DNA of 39,547 nt from Anaerobiospirillum succiniciproducens DSM 6400 (GTDB taxonomy: Bacteria > Pseudomonadota > Gammaproteobacteria > Enterobacterales > Succinivibrionaceae): NCBI RefSeq assembly GCF_000482845.1, contig NZ_AXWV01000038.1, positions 1 through 39,547 on the forward strand, in the 5' to 3' direction. Position 1 is the stretch's first letter, and each line of letters begins with the position of its first letter. Under the pieces are notes generated by a model. It was not told the DNA's origin. It saw only the letters and a list, made by a program, of their open reading frames with translations, and searched no databases. Positions 8,350-18,562 of this stretch are shown piece after piece. A program made the translations under genes and the position numbers.

Positions 8350-8814
8350 ATGGCCGAGCGTTTTAAGCCACATCTGACCATTGCACTCATCATTGAGCAC
8401 GAAGGTCGTTTTTTAATGGTTGAAGAGTTTCAGGATACTGGCGAGCGTTGCTTTGGTATTCCAGCAGGCCATGTCGATGCTAAAGAGAGCATTTTAGAGG
8501 CTGCCGTGCGCGAAGGCCTTGAAGAGACTGGTTGTGAGATTGAGCTTGAGCACTTAGTTGGTATTTACGACTACGTAAAAGAAAAGGATACCATTATCCG
8601 CTTTACCTTCAAGGCTCGCCTCAAGGACAACGATCCTACTAAGGCACATCCAGCCGATCCTGATGGCGATATCTTAGCTGTACACTGGATGACTCGTGAA
8701 GAGATCAACAATCGCAAGAGTCAGTGGCGTACTCGTTTAGTCGGCTCATCTTTCGATGATTACGACAAGGGTCAGAATTTCCCTCTTTCATTAATCACTA
8801 CGGTTCGTGGCTAA
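8350..8814 (+). CDS. nudJ: NudJ-type Nudix pyrophosphohydrolase
   Basis: Nudix hydrolases cleave nucleoside diphosphates linked to another group. E. coli NudJ acts on thiamine-pathway pyrimidine pyrophosphate and nucleoside di- and triphosphates. The 154-residue product is the usual length. The Nudix box spans residues 40-62, with the helix residues R54 E55 and E58 E59 that hold the catalytic metal; the usually bulky residue after RE is a glycine (G56). The ATG at 8350 has GAGG at 8341-8344. The stop overlaps the mnmA start (TAATG), so the two are translationally coupled, as in the enterobacterial nudJ-mnmA pair. That gene order is the main reason for choosing NudJ over another Nudix protein. 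Confidence 0.92.
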   Translation: MAERFKPHLTIALIIEHEGRFLMVEEFQDTGERCFGIPAGHVDAKESILEAAVREGLEETGCEIELEHLVGIYDYVKEKDTIIRFTFKARLKDNDPTKAHPADPDGDILAVHWMTREEINNRKSQWRTRLVGSSFDDYDKGQNFPLSLITTVRG

Positions 8815-10040
8815 TGTCTAAGACTTTATTTGCTCCTGACCATGTCTTTGATGACAAGATTCCTTATGACGAGCTCAAAGGTAAAAACGTCGTAGTAGGC
8901 ATGTCAGGTGGCGTGGACTCTTCTGTATCTGCAGCCTTACTAAAAGAGGCAGGCATGAACGTCACTGGACTGTTCATGAAGAATTGGGAAGAGGACGATA
9001 ACGACACCTATTGCTCAGCTGCTGAGGATCGTAAGGATGCTCAGGATGTTTGTGACAAGCTTGGCATCGAGCTTAAAACCATTAACTTTGCTGCTGAGTA
9101 CTGGGATAACGTTTTTGAGAACTTCTTAAGCGAATACCGCGCGGGTCGTACTCCTAATCCAGATATCCTGTGCAATAAAGAGATTAAGTTTAAAGCTTTC
9201 ATGGATTACGCCATGGAGGATTTGAACGCTGACTTCATTGCAACTGGTCACTATTGCCTCAGATCTTTTGATGGCGGCATCGATGCAGATGCGCATTTAC
9301 TGCGTGGCTTAGATAAAAATAAAGATCAAAGCTACTTCTTGCACGCCATTGGTCCAAATAAGCTTAGCCGCGTTCTCTTCCCAGTTGGACATATTGAAAA
9401 GCCACGTGTAAGAGAACTTGCTTTAGAGCGTGGCTTAGTCACTGCCAAGAAAAAGGACAGCACAGGCATTTGCTTTATCGGCGAAAAGCGCTTTGGTCAA
9501 TTCTTGCATCAGTACTTACCTGATGCCTCTACTCCAGGCCCAATCATTTCAACTGAGGGCAAGGTAGTTGGCGAACATCCTGGTTTAATGTACTGCACTA
9601 TCGGTCAGCGCAAGGGCCTGCACATTGGCGGTAGCGCCGATGGTACTGGTGAGGCATGGTATGTTGTGGATAAAGACATGGCTCACAATGCCCTTATCGT
9701 AGCTCAAGGTCATAACCATCCAGCCTTGTTCTCCAATGGCTTACTTGCTGGTAATGAGACCTGGATTGTAGGCCTACCTGAACTGCCACTAAAGTGCACT
9801 TGCAAGGTTCGCTATCGTCAGCCTGATGTTGCATGTACAGTGCAGCGAGTTTATCTAGATGATAATGGCACTCAAGTAAACTCAAGCCCTGCTACAGCAG
9901 CTGAGCCAAACGGCCTGCGCTCCATGCTCAAGGTTACTTTTGATAACCCAGTCTCTGCAGTAGCTCCAGGACAGTCTGTGGTCTTTTACAATGGTGCTGA
10001 CTGTTTAGGCGGTGCAATTATTGAAGAGCCGATTAAATAA
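8814..10040 (+). CDS. mnmA: tRNA-specific 2-thiouridylase MnmA
   Basis: MnmA inserts sulfur at C2 of wobble uridine 34 in tRNA-Lys, tRNA-Glu and tRNA-Gln, using ATP and sulfur relayed by the IscS/Tus system. The ATP PP-loop SGGVDSS is at residues 31-37. The catalytic cysteines are present: C120 in the NPDILCNKE segment and C220 in STGICFIGE, matching the two essential cysteines of the E. coli enzyme. At 408 residues it is about 40 longer than E. coli MnmA, through a short N-terminal extension and an insertion near residue 350 ([19 protein letters not shown]) in the C-terminal beta-barrel. The start ATG overlaps the nudJ stop by one base. Confidence 0.97.
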   Translation: MSKTLFAPDHVFDDKIPYDELKGKNVVVGMSGGVDSSVSAALLKEAGMNVTGLFMKNWEEDDNDTYCSAAEDRKDAQDVCDKLGIELKTINFAAEYWDNVFENFLSEYRAGRTPNPDILCNKEIKFKAFMDYAMEDLNADFIATGHYCLRSFDGGIDADAHLLRGLDKNKDQSYFLHAIGPNKLSRVLFPVGHIEKPRVRELALERGLVTAKKKDSTGICFIGEKRFGQFLHQYLPDASTPGPIISTEGKVVGEHPGLMYCTIGQRKGLHIGGSADGTGEAWYVVDKDMAHNALIVAQGHNHPALFSNGLLAGNETWIVGLPELPLKCTCKVRYRQPDVACTVQRVYLDDNGTQVNSSPATAAEPNGLRSMLKVTFDNPVSAVAPGQSVVFYNGADCLGGAIIEEPIK

Positions 10041-10051
10041 GAATTTTGTTT

Positions 10052-10085
10052 GGCAAAACTTTAAGCCTTGCTCCTAAGTTTTGCC
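10052..10085 (+). terminator. Stem-loop after mnmA
   Basis: GGCAAAACTT (10052-10061) pairs perfectly with AAGTTTTGCC (10076-10085) around a 14-nt loop, 12 bp after the stop. There is no T-run after the stem, so it may act as an attenuator or 3' stabiliser between mnmA and hflD. Confidence 0.45.
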
Positions 10086-10252
10086 TTACTCAAGAGTGCT
10101 AAAGTCTTGTGACTAGGCTGCATTCAAAGCATAAGATCGTAAGATCGTCTAACGAACAAAATCTTATGTGTGCCTTCAGCCAAGCACTTAAACAATTAAA
10201 GTATTAGTATCGTAGTTTTTATGGATGCTCTTAAGAGCAGGAGTCCTTAACA

Positions 10253-10924
10253 ATGTCTACCAATACCTACGCCGAAACTCTTGCGCTAGCAGGCGTGTTC
10301 CAGTCTGCTGCACAAATCCAAACTGTTGCTCGTTTCGGTAAAGTTGATGAAAGCGCAATTGCTCCTTTAATGCGTGCTCTCATCATCACTAATCCAAACA
10401 CTGTTGAGGACATCTATAATCCATCAACCATGATCCCTGGTTTAACTCAGCTTCTCACCTCTTTATATCCAAAAGAGGCCGCTCAGCCTAAGAATGCAGA
10501 GTTAATCAAGATCGCCTTCTCTATCATGTCACTTGAGACTAATTTAGAGCGTCAGTCTATGGTCTCAAAGCAGCTTGATAGCGAGGTAGATAGACTCAGA
10601 GATCAAGTACTTGCTATGCATCCAAACTATGAAACTGCCGAGAATAATGTCTTAGTTGATTACGATGTCATCAAGCTCTACTCAGGCATTTACTCTGGTT
10701 TAATTAGCCCTAACTTCCCTAAGCTCATCATCTACGGTGAGGAGAGCTACTTAAGCCGCAGTGAGTTCCAGCTGATGATTAGAGCCCTGCTCTTATCTGG
10801 CATCCGTGCATCCATGCTCTGGCATCAGATGGGTGGCAAGCGTTATTCATTAATGTTCCACTATAAGAACATTATTGAGTGCGCCCGTCAGATCATCTCT
10901 AAGCATCAAGGCGGTCTCCGTTAA
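10253..10924 (+). CDS. hflD: HflD-family peripheral membrane protein
   Basis: HflD is an all-helical inner-membrane-associated protein known in E. coli for affecting lambda CII stability; its general cell role is unclear. The 223-residue product is close to E. coli HflD (about 213) and lies in the conserved place between mnmA and purB. Typical features include the N-terminal AGVFQSAAQIQTVARFG segment, the LIYGEESYLSR-like motif near residue 160 and the RASMLWHQMGGKR segment near 185. The ATG at 10253 has AGGAG at 10239-10243, 9 nt away. A strong terminator follows. Confidence 0.95.
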   Translation: MSTNTYAETLALAGVFQSAAQIQTVARFGKVDESAIAPLMRALIITNPNTVEDIYNPSTMIPGLTQLLTSLYPKEAAQPKNAELIKIAFSIMSLETNLERQSMVSKQLDSEVDRLRDQVLAMHPNYETAENNVLVDYDVIKLYSGIYSGLISPNFPKLIIYGEESYLSRSEFQLMIRALLLSGIRASMLWHQMGGKRYSLMFHYKNIIECARQIISKHQGGLR

Positions 10925-10949
10925 TTACGTCTTAGTTAAAGACCAAAAG

Positions 10950-10976
10950 CAGCTATCTAACTAGATGGCTGTTTTT
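10950..10976 (+). terminator. Intrinsic terminator after hflD
   Basis: CAGCTATCT (10950-10958) pairs with AGATGGCTG (10963-10971) with one G-U pair and a 4-nt loop, followed by TTTTT. Confidence 0.8.
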
Positions 10977-12735
<1,759 letters not shown>

Positions 12736-12884
12736 TTTAGTCCCCATGCATTAGCCTTAACGACAAAACTAACACTAGTTTTCCCATAATCGCTAAGCTA
12801 GAACAGTCTTAGCCAAATGACTAAGCTAGAACAGTCTTAGCTTCAAAGGCAAAACTACTCTTGCCGTTTTGAGCCAAGCTAATT

Positions 12885-12934
12885 TGGCAAAGCAAGTAAC
12901 TCATGATCTGCATGAACCTTTACTTGCTTTGCCA
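12885..12934 (+). terminator. Long stem-loop downstream of purB
   Basis: TGGCAAAGCAAGTAA (12885-12899) pairs perfectly over 15 bp with TTACTTGCTTTGCCA (12920-12934). The loop can itself fold (TCATG/CATGA). There is no T-run, so its role as terminator is uncertain. Confidence 0.5.
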
Positions 12935-13989
12935 TGATGTTCCCCTCAAAGAGGTTTTATAAGACCAATAGAGTTTAATGAGACTTCTTTGAGGGTCGCA
13001 TCGCGACCAGATAAGATTTAAAGCCTATCACGGGGCTTTGAGTCTGCCATACTGATTAGGTGTATTACACCATCCTCCTCTCCCTCAATATAAGGTGATG
13101 AGGTCTATGCCTAAGCTTTATAGAAATGATGCTTAACTCTATATGCTACAGCCATACTATGAAAGGATGTGTTTTAGCTACAAGGACTTACACTAAGTCT
13201 TACTAAATAAATGGCTCATCTGCGCTTTTTTAGCTGATGATGCGATTTTAAAGCGCTACTATCTAAACATAATGGATAGCCACGGCTTATAAAAAAGCTC
13301 TTTTACGAGTAAAGATCACAGCCACGGTAAAGCGCATCGCTAGCAAAAGACGTCTGTAACTACTATTTGTACTAGACCCAATGGTTCTAGCTACTAAAGC
13401 CCATAGCTTGAGGAGCTTAGCTTTAACTGATGAGTAAATTGCTAAGCATAGTTATCTAGCTTGTTATGGGCTATGACATAGTAAGTTTTAAAAATTTTTC
13501 GCTAACTACTTTAGTGGCTCAAGCACCCTTGGTTCATAAGATATGTACCGTATGCCATGCCACCACTAAACCCAAAGCGCTCTTATGCCCATGACAGCGT
13601 TAAGGCTGTTTAATGTAGCGCAAATGAGTGCCAAGGCCGCTCACAGCGACCTTAGGTTTATCACTGATAGCTTAGCTAGCACTAATGGCAATTTGCTAAC
13701 TAGTGCTATAGAAACTAGCAAAGCAATACATAGTTTTGCTAGGAGTGCTGCAGTGTAAGTTTAGTAAGTACAGTAGTTATAAAACATTAAAGAATTAGGC
13801 AAGACAGCCATAAAAATGGCATCTTGCTAAAACCAAATCTTGGCCATTGCTTTTTGTAATGACCAAAATGAGTATCGCCACTGCTTGTACAAGCTTTTTT
13901 GTGCAAGGAATTGGCTATATCAAGCAGCTTTTTAGTTTGCGCTTTGCAAGTTTAAATTGCTCACATGCTTAACTGCTTGATATAAGCAT

Positions 13990-14122
13990 GGGCGTAGTCC
14001 CTGCTAGTCTGGGCTTAGCCACAGCTAGTTTGGTCTTAGTACCTGCTAGTCTGGGCTTAGTCACAGCTAGTTTGGTCTTAGTACCTGCTAGTCTCGGCTT
14101 AGTCACAGCTAGTTTGGTCTTT
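13990..14122 (+). repeat. 42-bp tandem repeat composed of two related 21-bp halves
   Basis: CCTGCTAGTCTGGGCTTAGT begins at 14000, 14042 and 14084, alternating with ACAGCTAGTTTGGTCTTAGT. The two halves are diverged copies of one 21-bp unit sharing GCTAGT and CTTAGT. About six 21-bp units are present, upstream of the transporter gene. Confidence 0.85.
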
Positions 14123-14449
14123 GCCACCACAGAGCTCTAGCTTTAATTGGAGCACTCTTAAGGGTGGCAAATGGCTTTTTAGGCCAAGTTTATAGTGCTA
14201 TGCCTATCTAGATTGCTACAAGCTTTATAGCGCTGCTGGTGGTGTCTTTGCTACGTACGAAAGCTAGCTTATGATGCCATCATGAGTTGTTGTTCATGGC
14301 CATGTTAAGTGGCGCTAATGCTATTAAGTACTTGGTCTAGCGATGCTTAGATAATTTGGTTACTTTAATGTTTTGGGGCGTATAAGATCAGTAACGGCAT
14401 CTGGCTGATGCGGGTTTTAATGTGAATGACAAGCTCTTAGAGGCTGATC

Positions 14450-17110
14450 TTGAGCCACAATCGCGAACTCATTTTTGAGTGGACCTTAATTGGATTACTG
14501 CTCATCTTAGGCGGTCTGTTATTTGTACAGGCAATGCCTTTTCTAAACGGTACCTTAGGTGCAATTACCCTCTATATTCTGTTGCGCCGTACTAATATCT
14601 ATCTTGCTAACCGCCTATCTCCTGGACTTGCTCCATGGATTTTGACTATTGCGGTAGCAGTCTTTGTGGTACTCCCTTTCTCCGCTGCCATTTGGTACAT
14701 CATTGAACTTATCAACAATCTTGATTTTGATATCAATGTTGTGATGAAGCGCTTTGCCGATACGATTAAGTACCTTGAGAGCACTACCAAGCTTGACTTG
14801 GTTTCTGAAAAGAGCATTGCCTTTGCTACTGCAAAGGTAACAGCTTTTATGAACTCCTTGGTAGCCGGCATCAATGACGCAGCTATCAATCTGTTCACCG
14901 CACTGCTCATCTTATTCTTCTTACTTGCAGGCGGTATCCGTATGGAGCGCGGTATTGCCCGCTGCTTACCTTTTAATGACCGTAACAAGACTATTGTCAT
15001 TAACAAGGTATCTACCATCGTAAAGTCCAACGCCATCGGTATTCCGCTGCTTGCCATGATTCAGGGCACAGTAGCTGCAGTTGGCTACTATATTTGTGGC
15101 GTGAACAATCCAATTGAATTTGGTGTGCTCACTGGCTTTGCTTCCATGATCCCAATCGTGGGCTCCATGTTAGTATGGATTCCTCTGGCCATTGTGCAGT
15201 ACTTTGAGCAAGGCATGCTCCCTGCCATCTACATTAGCTTATACGGTATTGTGGTGATTTCTCAGTCTGACAATGTGCTGCGCATGATCGTGCAAAAGCG
15301 CATGGCTGACACCCACCCACTAGTCACCATCTTTGGTGTTATTGCTGGTCTGCCACTGTTCGGCTTCATGGGCCTGATCTTTGGTCCTCTCTTAGTTGCA
15401 ATGTTCTTACTCTTCTTAGAGATGTTCATTAAGCAGTACATCACTTGCGAGTACGCTAATGAAGAGAATGGCTCAAACTCTAGAGCAAATTCACGCCAAG
15501 ATAAGTGGGCCTTAAAGAACGCCAATCCTAATGCTCCGCAAAACAAGCTTGAGGATCAAAAGAAGCGCCCAAGTCAGGAAGAAGGCGTCAGTGGATTTGG
15601 CCTTTTAGGCAAAATGATGAACCGTGCCCAGGCTAAAAATGACAATGCTGCTCCGCTAAAAGATAGCGCAAACAAGCGTACTCACAAGGAGAAGGACAGC
15701 AAGCGTGATCTCAAGGATAACGTCAAAAAGCGCGACCTCCAGGATAGTAAGCTTGCATCTGACGGCAAGTTACCTCGCGACTCACGCTCTAAGGCAAGCT
15801 CAGCACTTAAAGAGAAGTCTCAAGACAAGACCTTTAACGAGACTAAGTCCGCTAATGGTGCTAAGTCTAAGGATTTAAATTCTAAGGAATTAAAGTCTCA
15901 GGATTTAAAATCTAAGGAATTAAAGTCTAAGGATTTAAAGTCTCAGGACAACAAGTCAAAGGACTTACGCAATAGCTCTTTACGTCAAGACAAGAACGTT
16001 GCAGCCAACACTAGCTCTACTGCTAATGCCAAGGCATCAGCTGCAGACAATGCAAATAACTTAGCTGCTACAAAAGATACTACTGCTGTAAAAGACACTG
16101 CAGCATCCAAGAATGCCGCTGCTAAAAATGACTTTAAGAGCGCTAAGGCCGATGCTAAGCATCAAAAGCGCGAGGCTGCCAAGTTACGTGCAGCTGAAGA
16201 GCAAAAGGCTATGGAGCGTCAGATTGCTCGTGAAGTACTGTCTAATGAGACCCGCCCTGCCGTAAACCTTGCTGAGCGCTTTAATGAGCGTAATGAGCAT
16301 CTTGATAATGCTGGCCGTACTTTAGTGGCTCGTGCTATCTCTGATGCCATTGGCTCCTTTGATAAGTTTGACGATATCGAAGGCAGCATGCAGTATGCAG
16401 GCACTAGCGATCTGTTCAAAGATGACTACTTAACCGATGAGACCAAGGCTGCTATTGCTAAGCGTCATAATCGTAATAAGCGCACTGAAGATTCAGTATA
16501 TGGTGAGCCTATCAAGCACAGCCGTACCGAGGAAACTGAGGCAAAGTCATCTAAGAGCTCACAAGATAAGCGCAAGGGCTTAGATAGCAAGCGCCAGGAT
16601 AATACTGAGCGCAAGTCTCGCAATAGCGACAATGTCAGCGCCAGTCCATCAGACAGTGCTAAGTTAGATCCTTACCATACTCAAGGTTCTTCAAGCACTA
16701 AGGCTGAGTCAAACTCTTCACGCCATAGCGATCGCCAAAGCCGTCGTCAGCGCAATAAGGAAGAAGGAGCTAATGCCTCTTCATCTCGCAATGACAAGAA
16801 GACTAGTACTCAAAAGCGTACTAATGAGCGCAAGCAAAGCGCTAAAGACGCCCCAAAGGGCAAGGCCAAGTCATCACGCAATAATCGCCGCGTAAACTCT
16901 GTCGATGACTATTACGCACGCTCTGCTTCACGTCGTAGCGAGTATGACATGCCAATGTTTGAGACCGTTGTGGCTCATAACTATGGTGGCAACGGCTCTA
17001 GTCGTCGCCCACAGCTGCGCACTCAGCTCGTGTCCATGTACACAGCTAAGGGCACAGTAAAGGCCGAACCACGTCGACGTCCTAGCAAGAAGCGTCCGCA
17101 TCATCGCTAA
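14450..17110 (+). CDS. AI-2E/PerM-family transporter with very long hydrophilic C-terminal tail
   Basis: The first roughly 335 residues are an AI-2E family (PerM/YdiK) integral membrane protein. Hydrophobic segments lie at about 8-30, 62-85, 145-165, 205-250, 265-280 and 300-330. The family motif near the end of the domain is present (QSDNVLRMIVQKRMADTHPL, then GLIFGPLLVA). Some members export small molecules or ions; the substrate here cannot be read from sequence. Residues 336-886 are a Lys/Ser/Asp/Ala-rich, predicted disordered tail. It includes seven 15-bp repeats (15863-15967) encoding KSKDL-type pentapeptides, and it ends in a very basic RRRPSKKRPHHR stretch. Typical family members lack such a tail. 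The start is TTG 14450 with AGAGG at 14438-14442; the first in-frame ATG would cut the first membrane helix. Confidence 0.88.
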   Translation: MSHNRELIFEWTLIGLLLILGGLLFVQAMPFLNGTLGAITLYILLRRTNIYLANRLSPGLAPWILTIAVAVFVVLPFSAAIWYIIELINNLDFDINVVMKRFADTIKYLESTTKLDLVSEKSIAFATAKVTAFMNSLVAGINDAAINLFTALLILFFLLAGGIRMERGIARCLPFNDRNKTIVINKVSTIVKSNAIGIPLLAMIQGTVAAVGYYICGVNNPIEFGVLTGFASMIPIVGSMLVWIPLAIVQYFEQGMLPAIYISLYGIVVISQSDNVLRMIVQKRMADTHPLVTIFGVIAGLPLFGFMGLIFGPLLVAMFLLFLEMFIKQYITCEYANEENGSNSRANSRQDKWALKNANPNAPQNKLEDQKKRPSQEEGVSGFGLLGKMMNRAQAKNDNAAPLKDSANKRTHKEKDSKRDLKDNVKKRDLQDSKLASDGKLPRDSRSKASSALKEKSQDKTFNETKSANGAKSKDLNSKELKSQDLKSKELKSKDLKSQDNKSKDLRNSSLRQDKNVAANTSSTANAKASAADNANNLAATKDTTAVKDTAASKNAAAKNDFKSAKADAKHQKREAAKLRAAEEQKAMERQIAREVLSNETRPAVNLAERFNERNEHLDNAGRTLVARAISDAIGSFDKFDDIEGSMQYAGTSDLFKDDYLTDETKAAIAKRHNRNKRTEDSVYGEPIKHSRTEETEAKSSKSSQDKRKGLDSKRQDNTERKSRNSDNVSASPSDSAKLDPYHTQGSSSTKAESNSSRHSDRQSRRQRNKEEGANASSSRNDKKTSTQKRTNERKQSAKDAPKGKAKSSRNNRRVNSVDDYYARSASRRSEYDMPMFETVVAHNYGGNGSSRRPQLRTQLVSMYTAKGTVKAEPRRRPSKKRPHHR
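15863..15967 (+). repeat. 15-bp in-gene repeat encoding KS(K/Q)(D/E)L, seven copies
   Basis: Seven consecutive 15-bp units encode the variants KSKDL, NSKEL, KSQDL, KSKEL, KSKDL, KSQDN and KSKDL at residues 472-506 of the transporter tail. Units are near-identical in DNA (TCTAAGGATTTAAAG-like), which points to recent slippage expansion. Confidence 0.9.
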
Positions 17111-17129
17111 GACATAAAAAGCTCTTTTC

Positions 17130-17210
17130 TTTAGGCCGCAAGCCTAAAGCTATGCATGCAGCCAAGGCTGCATCAACCCCAAAGGCAGCGCATTAAACGC
17201 TGCCTTTGTC
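17130..17210 (+). terminator. Triple hairpin after the AI-2E family gene
   Basis: Three consecutive hairpins: TTTAGGC/GCCTAAA (17130-17148), TGCAGCC/GGCTGCA (near 17157-17172) and AAAGGCAGCG/CGCTGCCTTT (17181-17190, 17198-17207). The last is the best terminator candidate, although its T-run is short (CTTTGTC). Confidence 0.6.
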
Positions 17211-18562
17211 GTATTTGCCGCTGCCAAATATCATCGGCCTATGGGAATGCTTGTGCAGAACTTCGTTGAATGACTGCAAAGTGTTGCAGCGGTTATGGTT
17301 TTGAAAAAGTGCGCTGAGCGGTCAAAAGTGTAGATTTGACGTGGTCTTGAGACATTGCACTGTGATAGGTCAAAAAGCGTTGGTTTTCTTAACATCTAAG
17401 CTAAAAAGTTGGAATTAAGATTGTCAAACATCTCATTTTTGATATCTAGATGACAAACAAAAGCGCTAAAGTGTTTCATCGTGACCATCACACAAGTATC
17501 ATGCACTATTAAGTACTGTGTAGTTTTAGGACTAGGCACAAAAGTTGAGCACGCTTATGCGTGCCTGCTCTTATGTTTGCCCTTTTAAAACTACATAAGT
17601 TACGGCAACTTATAAATGAAACACTAATATCTATCGGGCCATCTGAACATGATGCAAGGCACAGTGCTATTCATAGCACTAGCAAAGTACCCTTAATGGC
17701 TCTAAGCAATGTGTCGTTTATGGCACGTGGCAATGTGCTGTTCGGGGCACGTGGCAATGTACTGTTCATGGCTTTTTGCAAAGTGCTGTTCTGGGCGCTT
17801 GGCAAAGTGTGTCATTTCTTTACGTACTACGTCAAAACATACTCTGGCCATAACAGTTTTAGCTTAGTTTATAAGTTCCATTTAGGTACATGGATAAGTA
17901 CCTAGAGCTACTTTAGTTAGCCCATCAAGTTTATAACTACAGTCTGAATGAGATTGTTACGTTAATGTAAAGAGCTGAGATTACATTACTTGATGAGTAC
18001 AGCCAAGGATGGTTAAAGCTATTTTAGAACCGTTCGCAGCGCTCTATGTTACGCCTGCTGCTTGAAGTATAGATAGCTTGATTGAATGCCGCTGTTTAAT
18101 AAGTGGCCTCAGTAAGATTTTTGAGTGGGCCTCATAAGCTCAACTCTCAACTTAATGTTGTTTAAGTGTGTCCAGGCTAAGGCATGGTCACAGTAAGTAA
18201 GTTTGCAATACCGCCACAGCGGTTAATTGAAAAAATTTTATCTAGGATCTATTGGTCTTGTGATGGTATGTCTTTGTTACTTAACATCACTCGACGCTAA
18301 TGCTAAAGGCTATCGTGGCTGTTAATGCTGTTGCTAGTACTTTACTTAAGTTGCAATAGCATACCGATGCACACAAGCTTTATGGCTGATTAGCGCTATA
18401 CAAGGCCATCATCGCCTCTCTTGAGTTATAGCGATACGCCGCTCTCTTGAGCAATTGCATACGTAGCTTTCTTAAGAATGGCAAAATGTGGCATAAGGCC
18501 TAACCATAGATCACTAGAGATGGTCATCTAGATCAAACATCTTAAAACACAAGGATGTCACA
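17211..18562. other. 1.35-kb gap before the EAL gene
   Basis: No gene is supported. A 114-codon plus-strand frame at 17561-17905 coincides with a 24-bp repeat (8 codons) and probably stays open for that reason. It has no convincing ribosome binding site and no recognisable family. The remainder is AT-rich with no clear promoter. Confidence 0.55.
17658..17818 (+). repeat. 24-bp degenerate tandem repeat, about 6-7 copies
   Basis: Units start near 17658, 17682, 17706, 17730, 17754, 17778 and 17802, each resembling GCAATGTGCTGTTCATGGCA. The 17706-17777 copies are the most alike. Degeneracy rises towards both ends. Confidence 0.8.

Larger units (their letters stand above)
12736..14449. other. 1.7-kb non-coding gap rich in inverted and direct repeats
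   Basis: No gene is recognised. Visible structure: a duplicated CTAAGCTAGAACAGTCTTAG (12793 and 12821), a large stem at 12885-12934, an inverted repeat CCCTCAAAGA/TCTTTGAGGG (12943-12952, 12986-12995) followed by GGTCGC/GCGACC, a nested hairpin GCAAGA..GCCAT/ATGGC..TCTTGC (13799-13827), a long-loop inverted repeat TATATCAAGCAG/CTGCTTGATATA (about 13916-13985), and a 42-bp tandem repeat at 13990-14122. Confidence 0.6.

Noticed and set aside
17561..17905. 114-codon plus-strand frame
   Set aside because: Open because it spans a repeat with an eight-codon unit; no ribosome binding site and no recognisable domain.
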